This document shows positions 28,110 through 38,755 of a stretch of DNA of 64,000 nt, piece by piece; the stretch's first letter is position 1, and each line of letters opens with the position of its first letter. The notes beneath the pieces were generated by a model. That model searched no databases, was not told where the DNA came from, and worked only from the letters and a program-made list of their open reading frames with translations. The stretch covers positions 48,103,781 to 48,167,780 of the forward strand of contig NC_053137.1 of the NCBI RefSeq assembly GCF_016808335.1, in the 5' to 3' direction. A program made the translations under genes and the position numbers. The DNA comes from Panicum virgatum. Lineage: Eukaryota; Streptophyta; Magnoliopsida; Poales; Poaceae.

Positions 28110-28760
28110 GTTTGAGCTGGCCCTCGCCTACACCATGCCTAAAGACCAAAAGGAAAAAATGTTAATAGAGTGGAAAAACTGTCAAACATACGAAAATTCA
28201 GTAAAAGAAGCAGAACTCATGGAAAGACAAAGAATGTACAAGCATAGCTCATCACACGTTGAAGTTATAAGATAATAAGTTCCAACCTCCATAGGAAAAT
28301 AGCTTCGATTCTGCTCACTGCCAATTTGGACGCATGGGAGAAAACCTTGCTTTAGTTCTCGGTTGTATTTATCTCTGTAGTATTCCATGACAGTCATTTC
28401 CCCAGAGGACGACACGAGTAACCTTTGATTAATTAAGTGAATATACATCTCGGTTGTATTTCAAGAACTCAAGTAACCTTTGATTAATTAAGTGAATATG
28501 GGAGAATTAGATGCCGTGATTTCTAAATCACTGGAGAGACAAGAATATTTGTTCAACATTAATGTTCAGGAGAGAAATCCTACGACAACGTACTAGCAGG
28601 CTCCAGTGATAAGCCAGCAACTCTCTTCTTCCGGCGTTCAGATCTCCTCGGTGTGTATCTTAAATCCTCACACCCTTGATGGCTTTCTGGATCTGCTGGA
28701 GTGCATTTTTTTTAGTTTGATCCTCTAAACTTGAGATAAGTAAAGTGCTATTCAGAGTGT
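28110..28760 (-). pseudogene. Decayed Argonaute fragment (PAZ region)
   Basis: Minus-strand pieces line up in order with the PAZ region of Argonaute proteins. At 28740-28663 is DQTKKNALQQIQKAIKGVRI followed by a stop in place of the usual EVTHR. THRGD-like codons and, one frame over, RRKKRVAGLSLEPASTLS follow (about 28655-28575). At about 28425-28287 is EMTVMEYYRDKYNRELKQG then LPCVQIGSEQN and YFPMEV, the block before the usual intron. At about 28173-28155 is an EGQ-containing exon remnant. A stop codon, at least one frameshift, and the absence of N-terminal, MID and PIWI parts show a non-functional fragment. A 30-base AT-rich sequence is directly repeated at about 28417-28446 and 28470-28499. 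Confidence 0.7.
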
Positions 28761-28769
28761 CCGCTGAAG

Positions 28770-29980
28770 TTGCTCTCGGTGGAGAAAAGCTTGACGCCGG
28801 CGGAGCGAGACGGAGCTCCAAGCATGCAAATTCCAGCCTCCAATGGCGGACGGACGACGCTGATATGGCCACCCATCTCCGCTAACTCGAGGAACCGGAG
28901 GAAGAAAGAGCATATTGCGGTGCACGGAGGGCCGCGACCGGCGAGAAGCGGTCCGCGTCGACGAGCACGTCGCAGTGCGGTTCCCCTGCCAAATCGGGTT
29001 GGAGCACAGTAGGTCGGGCGGACGGTGGCCTCTCCACCCTCGCGCTGGAGATCGTGCGTCGTGGCGCCATCGAGACTGAATCAAGCCTTCAGCTCAACAG
29101 GATGCAACGGACGACCAGAGCATGTTGTCCTCTCGTTTCTTCAGGCTTGCAAATCCAATTTTCTAGCCAGAAGAACTAACAGAACACGAACCGCAAACCT
29201 CCACCTCCACTGCACAAGTGCACGTACAACGAACTGAAGCGACAGGCTAACTAACCTCTGCGTTTCTGAAAGTGCCGAGCGTAACTCAAACGAACGATCA
29301 GTACGCTGGAAAATAGGCATACGAAGAGGTCCATTTCAAAAATTCTAAAGCAAGAGTGCATGACATCCTTTAGTCCTACATTGCTAGTTTAAGTTGGTGC
29401 AAGTCAACTTAAATAGAAGAACTCTCCTTTGTGTTTGAACATACCACAAAGGGGAAGATTGAGGTTGATTTACACAACGTGTGCGTACAACACGTGCGTA
29501 TTCCTGTATGTTTTTGCATGATGAACCGTGTGACTTGCGACAGGCCAAGTTGGTGTGAGTCTTTTGCTATCTGAGCATAATATATTGACAACAGTCATTA
29601 GATGTGATTAGTGCAAGTCAATGCCAAAATCCCGAGTTAAATGAGCAGTATTAATCCGAGTTAATTGGGTGATACGTCCAGATAATACACATGAAAACCT
29701 CCACTTCCTCCTCTTCCTTTTGCTGCGGGTGAATTTGTGATGTGGTGTTGAGCTGCTGGTTCTCGCCGGCTCTTCTCCTTAGTGCATTGAGGAGAAGAGT
29801 GAGTGGTATCTCCGAGCCATTGTCGTCGTGAAGCCTGCACGAGGGACGGCAATAAGGTTCCTAGGCAGCCCAACTGCGCAACCACTCGAGGCCAATCGTC
29901 TACGTTAGGCATCGTCTTTTCATTAGGACGGAGTGCTAATCTGTAAGTCCAATGGAATTTTACTTGAGCTTTTCAAATTT
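28770..29980. other. Intergenic, unidentified GC-rich block then AT-rich DNA
   Basis: 28770-29080 is GC-rich and open on the minus strand in short frames (for example a piece with CDVLVDADRF) but matches nothing I can name. It lies immediately upstream of the Argonaute remnant and may be unrelated captured sequence. 29240-29980 shows no gene. Confidence 0.35.
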
Positions 29981-32917
29981 TGTAACACCCAAAATTCAAA
30001 TTTTATTTGAATTCAAAACAATTTTATTAAAATGATCCTTGCGCTTTGTAAAAAAAAGGTTTTTTCCTCCCCTTTTCTCTTGGCAGCCCGGCCCAGCAGC
30101 CTGCACCAGCCCGCCCTACCTCCCTCCCCGCCTCTCTCTCATTGACAGCGGGGCCCACCCATCGGGCCCTTCCCCTACCTCCGGCCGCTCGCCTCCTCCC
30201 CCATGCTGCGCGCGCCGCCGGCCGCTTGTGTGCCCGCGCCCACTCGGCTCCCTTCCCAACAAAGCCCGCCTTCAATGTCACCATCAGTGCCGCCAACCCC
30301 CCCCCCACCTCCTCCTCTCCTCCCTCAACCACTAATGGTCGCCACCATAATGGCCATCAAGGCCGGCCACCGAGCTCCGCCCCCTCCCTTTCCTAGCGCC
30401 CCTCTCCCTTCCTCGCTCTATAAATGGCGCACCCGAGCTCTTTCCTCACTCCTTTCCCTGCTCCCGCACCTCGCGCCCCCTACCTCTGCTCTGCAGCACC
30501 GCCGAGCGAAGTACAGCCGTCGCCGGTGATCTCCATCTTCGCCACCTCTCTTCGCCAACAAGCCATCTCCGGAGCTTCGCAAAGTGGAGAGCTTCGTCAC
30601 CGACTCGTTTTCCCTCTCTTTCTCGCTCTCTTGTGCTCGGAATTGCTCACCAGAGCTCCTCGGCTGTGCCTCGCCGCTGTGGGCACACCTCAGCCTCTGC
30701 ATTGCTTCATCGACTTCACCAGCAAGATCGTCGTCACCTCCATTCCCTGTCCGGCTCCTCTGCACCACGAACCGAGCGCTGGACGGACGGGTTCAACCAT
30801 CCCAGGCGAGCTCGCCAACCACTGCCGCCTTGCGCCATGGGAAGCCACCTCGTTAGCCCCGTACGCCCCCCACCGACGTCGCCGTCGGCTTCCCCGTCAC
30901 GTGCGCAAACTCCACGGCCGAACCCCGTCTCGAATCGAGCCCTGGAGCGCCGACTTCGACTTCCTCCAGCGATTCACCGCTGCGCGCTGCCGTCACGCGG
31001 CGTCCCGAGCCGCCAGCGCCGTGCAGCGAAGCCGCCGCCTCACCTAAGCCGCGTCGTCGCCAGGCCGAGCCGAGTCGACTCAAGCCAAGGCGTCCCGAGC
31101 TGCCCTCCGCCCTCGGATCTTGATCCGACGGTCTAGATCCATCTAGACCGAAATCAAAGCTCAACATATCAGTCAACCTCTGTCAGTTTTGCAAAAGGGT
31201 TCCTGTCTTTTGTGGAAATCAAGACGTCGTCTAGCCCAGTTCAAAAATAATTACAAAAACATCCTTTTCTTTCTGTTTTAGCCCCCGAGCTTTTCCAAAA
31301 TACAATCCGCCGTCCATACCCTCTCTATTTTCAATGTAAACCTTATATTCAAGGTTTATTTATGTTCTAACCCTCAGTTTCTTCAAGTCTAGCCCTGGAA
31401 GTTCTGTTTTTTTGCAAATAAGCCCCTAGAACCCTGTTTTAGCCATATCTTCCCTGTTTTAACTCTGTTTTAAGCGATTCTCACGCTCATGCAATCCTTG
31501 CGACACGTCCAACATCTTTATCACCATATGTTTCTGTTTTTGTAGTGTTTGTTGTGTTGTTTCTTATTTGTTGTATATTTTGTTTGTGTGATCGTGTATA
31601 CAATGCGCCTTCGAGGGAAATCAAGCACAACAGTTCGTGGAAGAGACACAACAGTTTGGCAAGGAAGGCAAGTGGACCTCTCCCACTGCATAATCTATTT
31701 TGATCCCAATAAACTGCATGATAAATTCACTTTACTTTACTGTTGTTGCATAAATTTGATGGGAACCCAATTAAGAATTTTACCTAGTCTTTTACTCCTG
31801 AAACCTTGAACACCTGGGTTTAATAACTCTTGTTGGGTAGACATGCTTAGTTGGTTTATCTTGGGATGGTAATATAATGAACTTTTGAGAATGACAAACA
31901 TGCTTTATTTATATTGTTATACCTGGATAATTACAAGATCACTTGATTTAATTGGGATATGGAGAACAACCCAAAAAAACTGTACAACCACAAAAACCAT
32001 GCGGCTCTGCTCTTGGCTAATTAATTAGAGACTCTAGTTTGAATCGGTCTTACCGAAAGGGCAAGAGGGGTGGCGATAGATGGGGTATAACCTAGTCCTT
32101 TTGGGAAGTGGGTTTTGCTAAGACACTATGCCCATTAGGGAGATTTATGCTCTACTACTGCTCCAGAAATCTTAGCGGACTACTTCTTACTAGGAAATCT
32201 TTGTAAAGGCCTCGTAGCGTTTCTATACAATCACACTTTGGAAGTGTGATATTGTGCCTGATCAGCACACAATGGTTGGGTTCAAAGTTCTTCTGAACTT
32301 TTACGCGACTTGTGGTGAAAATGTACAACCTCTGTAGAGTATAAAATTGATATATCAGCCGTGCTCACGGTTAAGAGTGGCCTGGACCCTCACATGATAA
32401 TTAAACTTGAAGAATAATTTAAGTCGTGGTTTCTATATGATGATGTATCTTTTATGCTTAAGTGGGTTGGTATAAACTTATACCTAGTTAATAGGTGCTT
32501 GCTAATAAAATTTTGGCCAACTAAAATGCTAACTGCTTTAAACCTCAGTCTTTTTCTTGATAGCCTTGCATCTTCTCCCACATAATGAATACCAACCATA
32601 AGTGTACTCACCATTGTCTAATTGCTACTCAGAAGAGAACATTGAAGTGGAGAAGTACGACGACTTCGAGGAGTTATAAGTGTGTGTTCACCAGTTAATT
32701 GCCTGTGGAAGAAGCTACTCGTTTAGGGTATCGATGAAATGATTAAATACCTTTGTGTCTATTTATCGGAGTGTAATAAAGTTATTTACTCTCTCTTGTT
32801 TATGTTTGGACACTATTTTTGATATATTCACTTATAACGTCTATCATATGTCTGTAAACTTGATCCTAGCGCACATATGAGATGCATTCGGTTTTGTTCT
32901 GAAAACTGAGTGTGACA
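29981..32917 (+). mobile_element. Solo LTR of a Ty3-gypsy (chromovirus-type) element
   Basis: The start TGTAACACCC and the end GAAAACTGAGTGTGACA are the typical LTR ends of Tekay/Del-like elements, giving a 2937-base LTR. ATTT directly flanks both ends, compatible with a decayed 5-bp target duplication. A TATA box (CTCTATAAATGG, about 30417-30426) with GC-rich sequence around it fits the LTR promoter. No gag-pol or second LTR is present, so it is probably left by LTR-LTR recombination. Open frames at 30200-31100 are GC-rich and not protein-like. Confidence 0.75.
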
Positions 32918-33605
32918 ATTTAACTCTTTTTGTTCTGTCATTTTTTCAATCTATTAAAGATAGCAATAGCATGTTGTTTGTATTTTGCCTCAAATTGAAA
33001 TCTGATCCTTTTAAACGCATATTTCCAACGCATCATTCAGAAGAGAAGCGATACCTGACCTGCAATCAGAGTCAAGTCATTCTACTGACACTCTGATAGA
33101 ACTCCTTCCAATTACTCTGTTCGGCTGGCTGTGATTGGTGGCTGGTGCTGATTTGTTATGAGAGAAAAATACTGCTGGTTGGCTGGTGTTGGTGGCTGGT
33201 GCTAATTTGGTGCGAGAGAAGAACAATGTTGGGTAGTTACAACTGAACAGAGTGAATAGACCTATGAATGATTGGCCAACCGCGATGTGTCTGCGAGTTC
33301 AATCCGAAGAAACAAACCCTTGTCATCCCGAACCAAGAATACAATGGAGGATAACCAGACCCAATATGTCATCCCGTTCGGCTGACGATGGACAGTGATG
33401 AACCAGGCTCTGGAAAAAAAAAATCTTAGGATGACGCCAGGGATCACGCAGCATGCATTTGTCACGTTGTCACCTAAGAATTATCGCCACAGCTGCGCGG
33501 ATTTACCGAGTCCTTTTTCGCGTCCCTTGTCTTCAAGTGCAGAGAAACCACATTAAAGCCGGCTTCTATTTCTGAAGCTTGCAGATTAAGCTGCAACGCG
33601 AAGCC
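32918..33605. other. CXE2 upstream region
   Basis: Contains a small MITE (33113-33250) and the likely CXE2 promoter and 5' UTR. The last 90 bases, from GTCTTCAAGTGCAGAGAAACC, are nearly identical to those before CXE3, showing that the tandem duplication included the leader. Confidence 0.5.
33113..33250. mobile_element. Small MITE with CTCTGTTC ends
   Basis: The ends ACTCTGTTC and GAACAGAGT are inverted repeats. The inside holds two similar units with GTGGCTGGTGCT and GAGAGAA, as in a common panicoid MITE of the GGCTGGC / GAGAGAAAAACA type. No certain target duplication. Confidence 0.5.
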
Positions 33606-34556
33606 ATGGATCCGGACGCCGACGAGGTGGTGTTCGACGCCCCGGGCCACTTCCGCATCTACAAGAGCGGCCGCATAGATCGTTTCCACCAACCAGTGCC
33701 CGTTGCCGCGGGCGTCGGCGACGATGCCAGCGGCGTGGCAACCAAGGACGTCGTCATCGACGCCGCCACCGGCCTCACCGTGCGCCTCTTCCTGCCCAAG
33801 CGCCAAGAACAACCTTCCAGCAAGAAGCTCCCCATCCTCGTCTACTTCCACGGCGGCGGGTTCATCCTCGAGTCCGCCAAGTCCCCCACGTACCACAACT
33901 ACCTCACCTCCCTCGCCGCCGCGGCCGGTGTCCTCGCGGTGTCCGTCGACTACCGCCTCGCCCCCGAGCACCGGCTCCCCGCGGCCTACGACGACTGCTG
34001 GACCGCGCTCCAGTGGGCGGCGTCCGCGCGGGACGACTGGCTCGCCGAGCACGGCGACGCGTCCCGCGTCTTCGTCGCCGGCGACAGCGCCGGCGGCAAC
34101 ATCGTGCACAACGTCCTGGTGAGGGCGTCGTCTGCGGAAAACGCGGCGAGGATCGAGGGCGCGGTCCTGCTCCACCCGTTCTTCGGCGGGAGGACCGCCA
34201 TCGAGGGGGAGCCGGAGCGCGCGATCGTGATCACCGCGAAGATTTGGGCGTCCGCATGCCCCGACGCGGCCGACGGCGCGGACGACCCGAGGATCAACCC
34301 GAGGATCAACCCGCCGGGCGCGCCGGCGCTGGAGCGCCTCGGGTGCGAGCGGATGCTGGTGTGCGCGGCGGAGAAGGACTGGCTGGTGACGAGGGGCCGC
34401 GCGTACTACGACGCCGTGGCGGCGAGCGCGTGGCCCGGGAGCGCGACGTGGCTGGAGACGGAAGGGGAGGAGCATGTGTTCTTCCTGCTGAAGCCCGAGT
34501 GCGACAGGGCCAAGGCGCTCATGGACCGCGTCGTGGCGTTCATCGTCGGAGCATGA
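33606..34556 (+). CDS. Carboxylesterase CXE2
   Basis: Intronless, 316 residues, start MDPDADEVVFDAPGHFRIYK; an in-frame ATG 27 bases upstream is less likely because CXE3 lacks it. HGGGF at 82-86, YRLAPEHRLPAAYDD, nucleophile S161 in GDSAGGN, D258 and H290 complete the family's catalytic set. It is nearly identical to CXE3 over long stretches (for example residues 93-180), so the two arose by recent duplication or gene conversion. A perfect 12-base tandem repeat at 34289-34312 duplicates the residues RINP in a surface-loop region, absent from the other three copies. Cytosolic ester hydrolase; substrate unknown. The downstream flank carries a MITE and a Mutator-like element that CXE3 lacks. Confidence 0.92.
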   Translation: MDPDADEVVFDAPGHFRIYKSGRIDRFHQPVPVAAGVGDDASGVATKDVVIDAATGLTVRLFLPKRQEQPSSKKLPILVYFHGGGFILESAKSPTYHNYLTSLAAAAGVLAVSVDYRLAPEHRLPAAYDDCWTALQWAASARDDWLAEHGDASRVFVAGDSAGGNIVHNVLVRASSAENAARIEGAVLLHPFFGGRTAIEGEPERAIVITAKIWASACPDAADGADDPRINPRINPPGAPALERLGCERMLVCAAEKDWLVTRGRAYYDAVAASAWPGSATWLETEGEEHVFFLLKPECDRAKALMDRVVAFIVGA

Positions 34557-34808
34557 CTGCATGAGCTGCCTCCGCGTTCATGCAGCACGACCAAGTGTGT
34601 CTTGATGGAATGGCGACTGCTCGGACGGAATAGGGGCGTAGCAAGCTGGATATCAAGCTATCAGCAATTCAGCAGCGGCCACGGTTCCCATGCATTCAAA
34701 AGAAAAACTAGAATAAGAAGTTTTTTTTTCTAAAAAAAATCCTTAATGTTTGTGGCCTTTAGATGTGCTTTGTATGTGTGCTACAATGTTGAGATTTTCT
34801 TTTGTTAA

Positions 34809-34992
34809 GGCCAGTTTCAATGGAAGTTTCATGACATTAAATATCATCAATTTTGCTGATGTGGCAAGGAGAGAGAAGGATGGAGTTTCATGGAATGTGA
34901 GGAGAATTTCATCACCATGAAACTCATCTGGCACTGTTACCTAGTTCCCAGTCTAGATATCTGTGTCTATGAAACTTCCACTGAGACTGGCC
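34809..34992. mobile_element. PIF/Harbinger-type MITE with TAA target duplication
   Basis: 184 bases; the ends GGCCAGTTTCAATGGAAGTT and AACTTCCACTGAGACTGGCC are inverted repeats of about 27 bases. TAA flanks both sides (34806-34808 and 34993-34995). The matching place 3' of CXE3 (around 38990) reads TTTTGTTAACTGAAC with no element, an empty site. Confidence 0.85.
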
Positions 34993-35039
34993 TAAATGGA
35001 TGGCATACCGATTACCGAGAGATCCCGTCTATTTTTATT

Positions 35040-36393
35040 GAATTAATTAGATCTATACAATTACAATTGTCATGTCTCTGCGATACACCATTACTATTCG
35101 CGATATCACGACGTACCATTATAATTTCACATTCCCTGCAGATACGTCATTACATACTCTTTTAATGTGTCTATGAAAAATTTAGATCAAAATGCTCTCA
35201 CCTTCAACCTTCCACCCCTATTTCATTTCTCCCCCCCCCCCATCCTCGCCGCTGGAGTGGCCGCTGCGCTACCCATGCCCTTGTGCACTGCCAGTGCCAG
35301 GCTCGAGATGGCGCGCATTCACAGAACATGCTGCTCGATGTGCATGCTCATAGCTGCGTCAACCATCGGGCGGTCCTTGCTGTGTCCCGGGGCACCGCCA
35401 TCGCCGTCTCTGTTCCTGGACAATGCATCTGAAATGAGGGAGAGCGGCGGCTACGACCTACAGTTCTTGAGCTCACCGTCGCAGTGCACTCCTCCTCCAC
35501 CTCAGCTTGAATCCGAGTTGGACCCTGGGCGCCCAGGCCGCGCGCGCCCAGGCCGAGCTCCCGCGGGTGGCTAGGAGTAGCGCGGTCATGTCGGTGGCAC
35601 GGAGGCACCGCACGCACCTAGACTGGTGACGGAGGTCGTAGGCCCCCTAGCCGCGGGCGGGGCAGGAGGCTCGCGGCGAGCGGGGGCGGCAGGCGGCGCG
35701 ACGCGCGGGGCAAGGCACGCTCAGCCACTAGGCAGGAGCAGGGTTTTTTTTTCCCGACCGGTATCCGGTAACCGCCGGGCTTCGGTTCCGGTTTACCAGA
35801 CCGGTCGGACCGGTTATCAGTCGGACCGGTTACCGGTCGGAACCGGTGGAATTCAAATAAATTCAAAAACTTCCGTGCAACCGGTACCGGCCGGTTTGAA
35901 TTCAAATCCAAATTCAAAAGCTCCCGGACAACTGTTTTACCGGCCGGTTTGACCGGTTTGACTGGTGGGCCTTAATGGGCCGGCCTATTTTTTTCTTTTT
36001 CTTTTTTGATTTAACTTTAAATCCCCGCAAACTATACTAAATGAACGAATTTTTTAGAAAATTTGATACCATTAGATTCATCGCAACTTGAAATATTTTT
36101 AGGAATTTTTTATTTTTTGAATTTGAATTTAAATTTTAAATTTTGGCCGGTTGGGTACCGACCGAAACCGGAACCGGTCCGGACCGGTTTGACCGGTTTG
36201 GTGAACCTTGGGTAGGAGCCGAGCAGCTATGTTGCTGCGGCCCAACGGCCACTCCGGCGGGCGAGGACAAAATGGTGCGTAATGGTATATCTCCACAAAA
36301 TGTGAAATTGTAATGACATGTCCCCATTATCGTAAATAGTAACGGTGCATCTCAGAAATATAATAATTGTAATGGTATAGATCCAATTAATTT
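35040..36393. mobile_element. Mutator-like element with long inverted repeats, holding a hAT insertion
   Basis: The left arm (about 35040-35160: AATTAATTAGATCTATAC..., repeated CCATTAC/TCATTAC spacing) matches the right arm (about 36265-36393) in inverted orientation over roughly 120 bases. The arm design resembles the Pack-MULE at 43286-45274. The core 35220-35735 is GC-rich and may be captured sequence, but no protein was named. The target duplication has decayed. The equivalent place 3' of CXE3 (about 39015-39045) lacks the element, which supports insertion after the CXE2/3 duplication. Confidence 0.65.
35739..36210. mobile_element. Non-autonomous hAT element rich in ACCGG motifs
   Basis: 472 bases. 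The ends CAGGGTTTTTTTTCCCGACC and, reverse-complemented, CAAGGTTCACCAAACCGG fit hAT termini. The 8-bp flanks are GGCAGGAG (35731-35738) and GGTAGGAG (36211-36218), one mismatch. Both sides are filled with ACCGGT/CCGGTTTGACC subterminal repeats, the kind of motif bound by hAT transposases. No coding capacity. It sits inside the Mutator-like element at 35040-36393. Confidence 0.75.
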
Positions 36394-37807
36394 TTTTCTA
36401 GATCTAAATCTGTTTTCAGTTTGTCGTGCGTGGATGTCAAATATATGGTCGGGAAAAGCTAAATGTCACCTGACTGTTTCTTGTGACCTCCGCGCTCGAA
36501 TTTCTATCAGTCCGTTTGTCATCGTTTATCATCTGCCTCTATCTAATCCAGCGAGCCGTGTCTGGTTTCAGAGTAGTTAGCTATTTTTTTTTGTAAAGGT
36601 TTCAATTTGTTTGATTAGGTTTGGTTTTTTTTCTAACAAAAAAAACCGATAATTCTTTTCTTTTCTAATCACTTCGTTCGCTAATTTTCGGTTAATTATA
36701 TATTTTGTTCTCTTTATTGATGAACAGCAGTTACCCTGAAGATGCGCTTCAGAGTGGTTGGAGTGTAAAGTTGAATTTTCTTATTGAAGATGAACCCATG
36801 ATCGAGTTCTCACAGAACCAACGCATCAGTATGGCATCAGTAGGAATGCAGCACCAAGAGCCCTGTACCACAGTACCAGTATGGCATCATGTACTATTCG
36901 ATCCATACATTTCTACAGCCCATTCAGTTTACATGTCTAAATGGGCCATTTACGCAGAGCATTGATGTGCTTAAAAATTCAGCCCGCATTTAAAATGGCC
37001 CATTCTCGTTGTCACGTTTTCTGGAGATAAATCCGACCTTCCTTCCATAAACAAACAAAAATGCAGGACCTTCCACGTCAATACAGCTATACAGTGTCTT
37101 GCAAACAAAATTACAGCTAAACATTGCATCGTCCAGCGTCTGGCCGTGGCGTGGGCGGTGGATGCACCGTGGCATGCGACAGGTTAGCAGACCTCGTGAG
37201 TCTCATGTCTCTTTTATACAGAAATCTAGATCTGGTTCTTCCAGGCTTATTTTAAATCTGTTCCATCAGATATTGGGATATTAATTAGGAGTATTAAATC
37301 TAAACTAATAATAAAACAAATTATACTCGCTCCTTATATGAAAAGGAAGTTATTTTAAGTTTGTTGAGCTTGAAAATATGAAAGTGATGTAAGTGGATCT
37401 ATTTTGAAATGTAGTTTCATAAAATTATATAGCAAAAAGATAGTGGTCAAAATTGTTTTTGAGACCGTGTCGATGTCTGAAATGATCTAAGCGAGTATAA
37501 CTCTAGGTTAATTCGCGAGATAAATCTATTAAGCCTAATTAGCTCATTATTAGTCTATGTGATGCTACAATAAATATATATCAATTATGAATTAATTAGG
37601 CTATCTCGAAAATAAGACTTACATTTATACAGTTAATTTTATAATTAGCTTACATTTAGTCTTTCTAATTGATATCGAATCAGGTCCTTATTTTTCAGTC
37701 CATTGTCCTCAAGTGCAGAGAAACCACTTTAAAGCCGGCTTCGATTTCTGGATCTTACAAATGAAGATGCAACGCGAAGCCAGACAATAGCATCCTGACA
37801 GGAACCC
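36394..37807. other. CXE3 upstream region
   Basis: AT-rich with repeat remnants. 37055-37210 (CAGGACCTTCCACGTCAATA, GGATGCACCGTGGCATGCGAC, AGCAGACCTCGTGAGTC) is similar to 40190-40310 upstream of CXE4, so part of the promoter was duplicated too. The leader resembles that of CXE2 but has about 25 extra bases just before the ATG. 37300-37680 holds degraded MITE-like sequence. Confidence 0.5.
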
Positions 37808-38755
37808 ATGGATCCGGACTCTGACGAGGTGGTGTTCGACCTCCCGGAGCACTTCCGCATCTACAAGAGCGGCCGCATAGATCGTTTCCACCGACCAGTG
37901 CTCGTTGCCGCGGGTGTCGACGGCGAAGCCAGCGGCGTCGCAACCAAGGACGTCGTCCTCGACGCCGCCACCGGCCTCACCGTGCGCCTCTTCCTGCCCA
38001 AGCGCCAAGAACGACCTTCCGGTAAGAAGCTCCCCGTCCTCGTCTTCTTCCACGGCGGCGGGTTCATCATCGAGTCCGCCAAGTCCGCCATGTACCACAA
38101 CTACCTCACCTCCCTCGCCGCCGCGGCCGGTGTCCTCGGGGTGTCCGTCGACTACCGCCTCGCCCCCGAGCACCGGCTCCCCGCGGCCTACGACGACTGC
38201 TGGACCGCGCTCCAGTGGGCGGCGTCCGCGCGGGACGACTGGCTCGCCGAGCACGGCGACGCGTCCCGCGTCTTCGTCGCCGGCGACAGCGCCGGCGGCA
38301 ACACCGTGCACAACGTGCTGGTGAGGGCGTCGTCGGCGGAAAACGCGGCGAGGATCGAGGGCGCGGTCCTGCTCCACCCGTGGTTCGGCGGGAGCACGGC
38401 CATCGAGGGGGAGCCGGAGCGCGCGGTCGTGAACACCGCCAAGTGGTGGGCCTCCGCGTGCCCGGACGCGGCCGACGGCGCGGACGACCCGAGGATCAAC
38501 CCGACCGCGCCGGGCGCGCCGGCGCTGGAGCGCCTCGGGTGCGAGCGGATGCTGGTGTGCGCGGCGGAGAAGGACTGGGTGGCGGCGGCGAGGGACCGCG
38601 CGTACTACGACGCCGTGGCGGCGAGCGCGTGGCCCGGGAGCGCGGCGTGGCTGGAGACGGAAGGGGAGGAGCATGTGTTCTTCCTGCTGAAGCCCGAGTG
38701 CGACCGGGCCAAGGCGCTCATGGACCGCGTCGTGGCGTTCATCGCCGGAGCATGA
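37808..38755 (+). CDS. Carboxylesterase CXE3
   Basis: Intronless, 315 residues, start MDPDSDEVVFDLPEHFRIYK. HGGGF at 82-86, nucleophile S161 in GDSAGGN, D256 and H289 form the complete catalytic set of the plant CXE family (cytosolic serine hydrolases of small esters). It is the tandem partner of CXE2, 3.3 kb away in the same orientation. Differences cluster in the N-terminal lid region and near residues 195-215 (STAIEGEPERAVVNTAKWW against RTAIEGEPERAIVITAKIW), where substrate pockets vary in this family. The 3' flank also matches that of CXE2 but has no MITE. No lesions; probably functional. Confidence 0.92.
   Translation: MDPDSDEVVFDLPEHFRIYKSGRIDRFHRPVLVAAGVDGEASGVATKDVVLDAATGLTVRLFLPKRQERPSGKKLPVLVFFHGGGFIIESAKSAMYHNYLTSLAAAAGVLGVSVDYRLAPEHRLPAAYDDCWTALQWAASARDDWLAEHGDASRVFVAGDSAGGNTVHNVLVRASSAENAARIEGAVLLHPWFGGSTAIEGEPERAVVNTAKWWASACPDAADGADDPRINPTAPGAPALERLGCERMLVCAAEKDWVAAARDRAYYDAVAASAWPGSAAWLETEGEEHVFFLLKPECDRAKALMDRVVAFIAGA

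Noticed and set aside
29981..31180. Proline/serine-rich frames (for example 207 codons at 30424)
   Set aside because: They fall in the solo LTR, are low complexity and have no domains.
33474..34562. Long open frame antisense to CXE2 (362 codons)
   Set aside because: Shadow of a GC-rich coding region. It is Arg/Val/Gly-rich with no domain, and the same shadow appears opposite CXE1, CXE3 and CXE4.
37709..38674. Long open frame antisense to CXE3
   Set aside because: Same compositional shadow as opposite CXE2.
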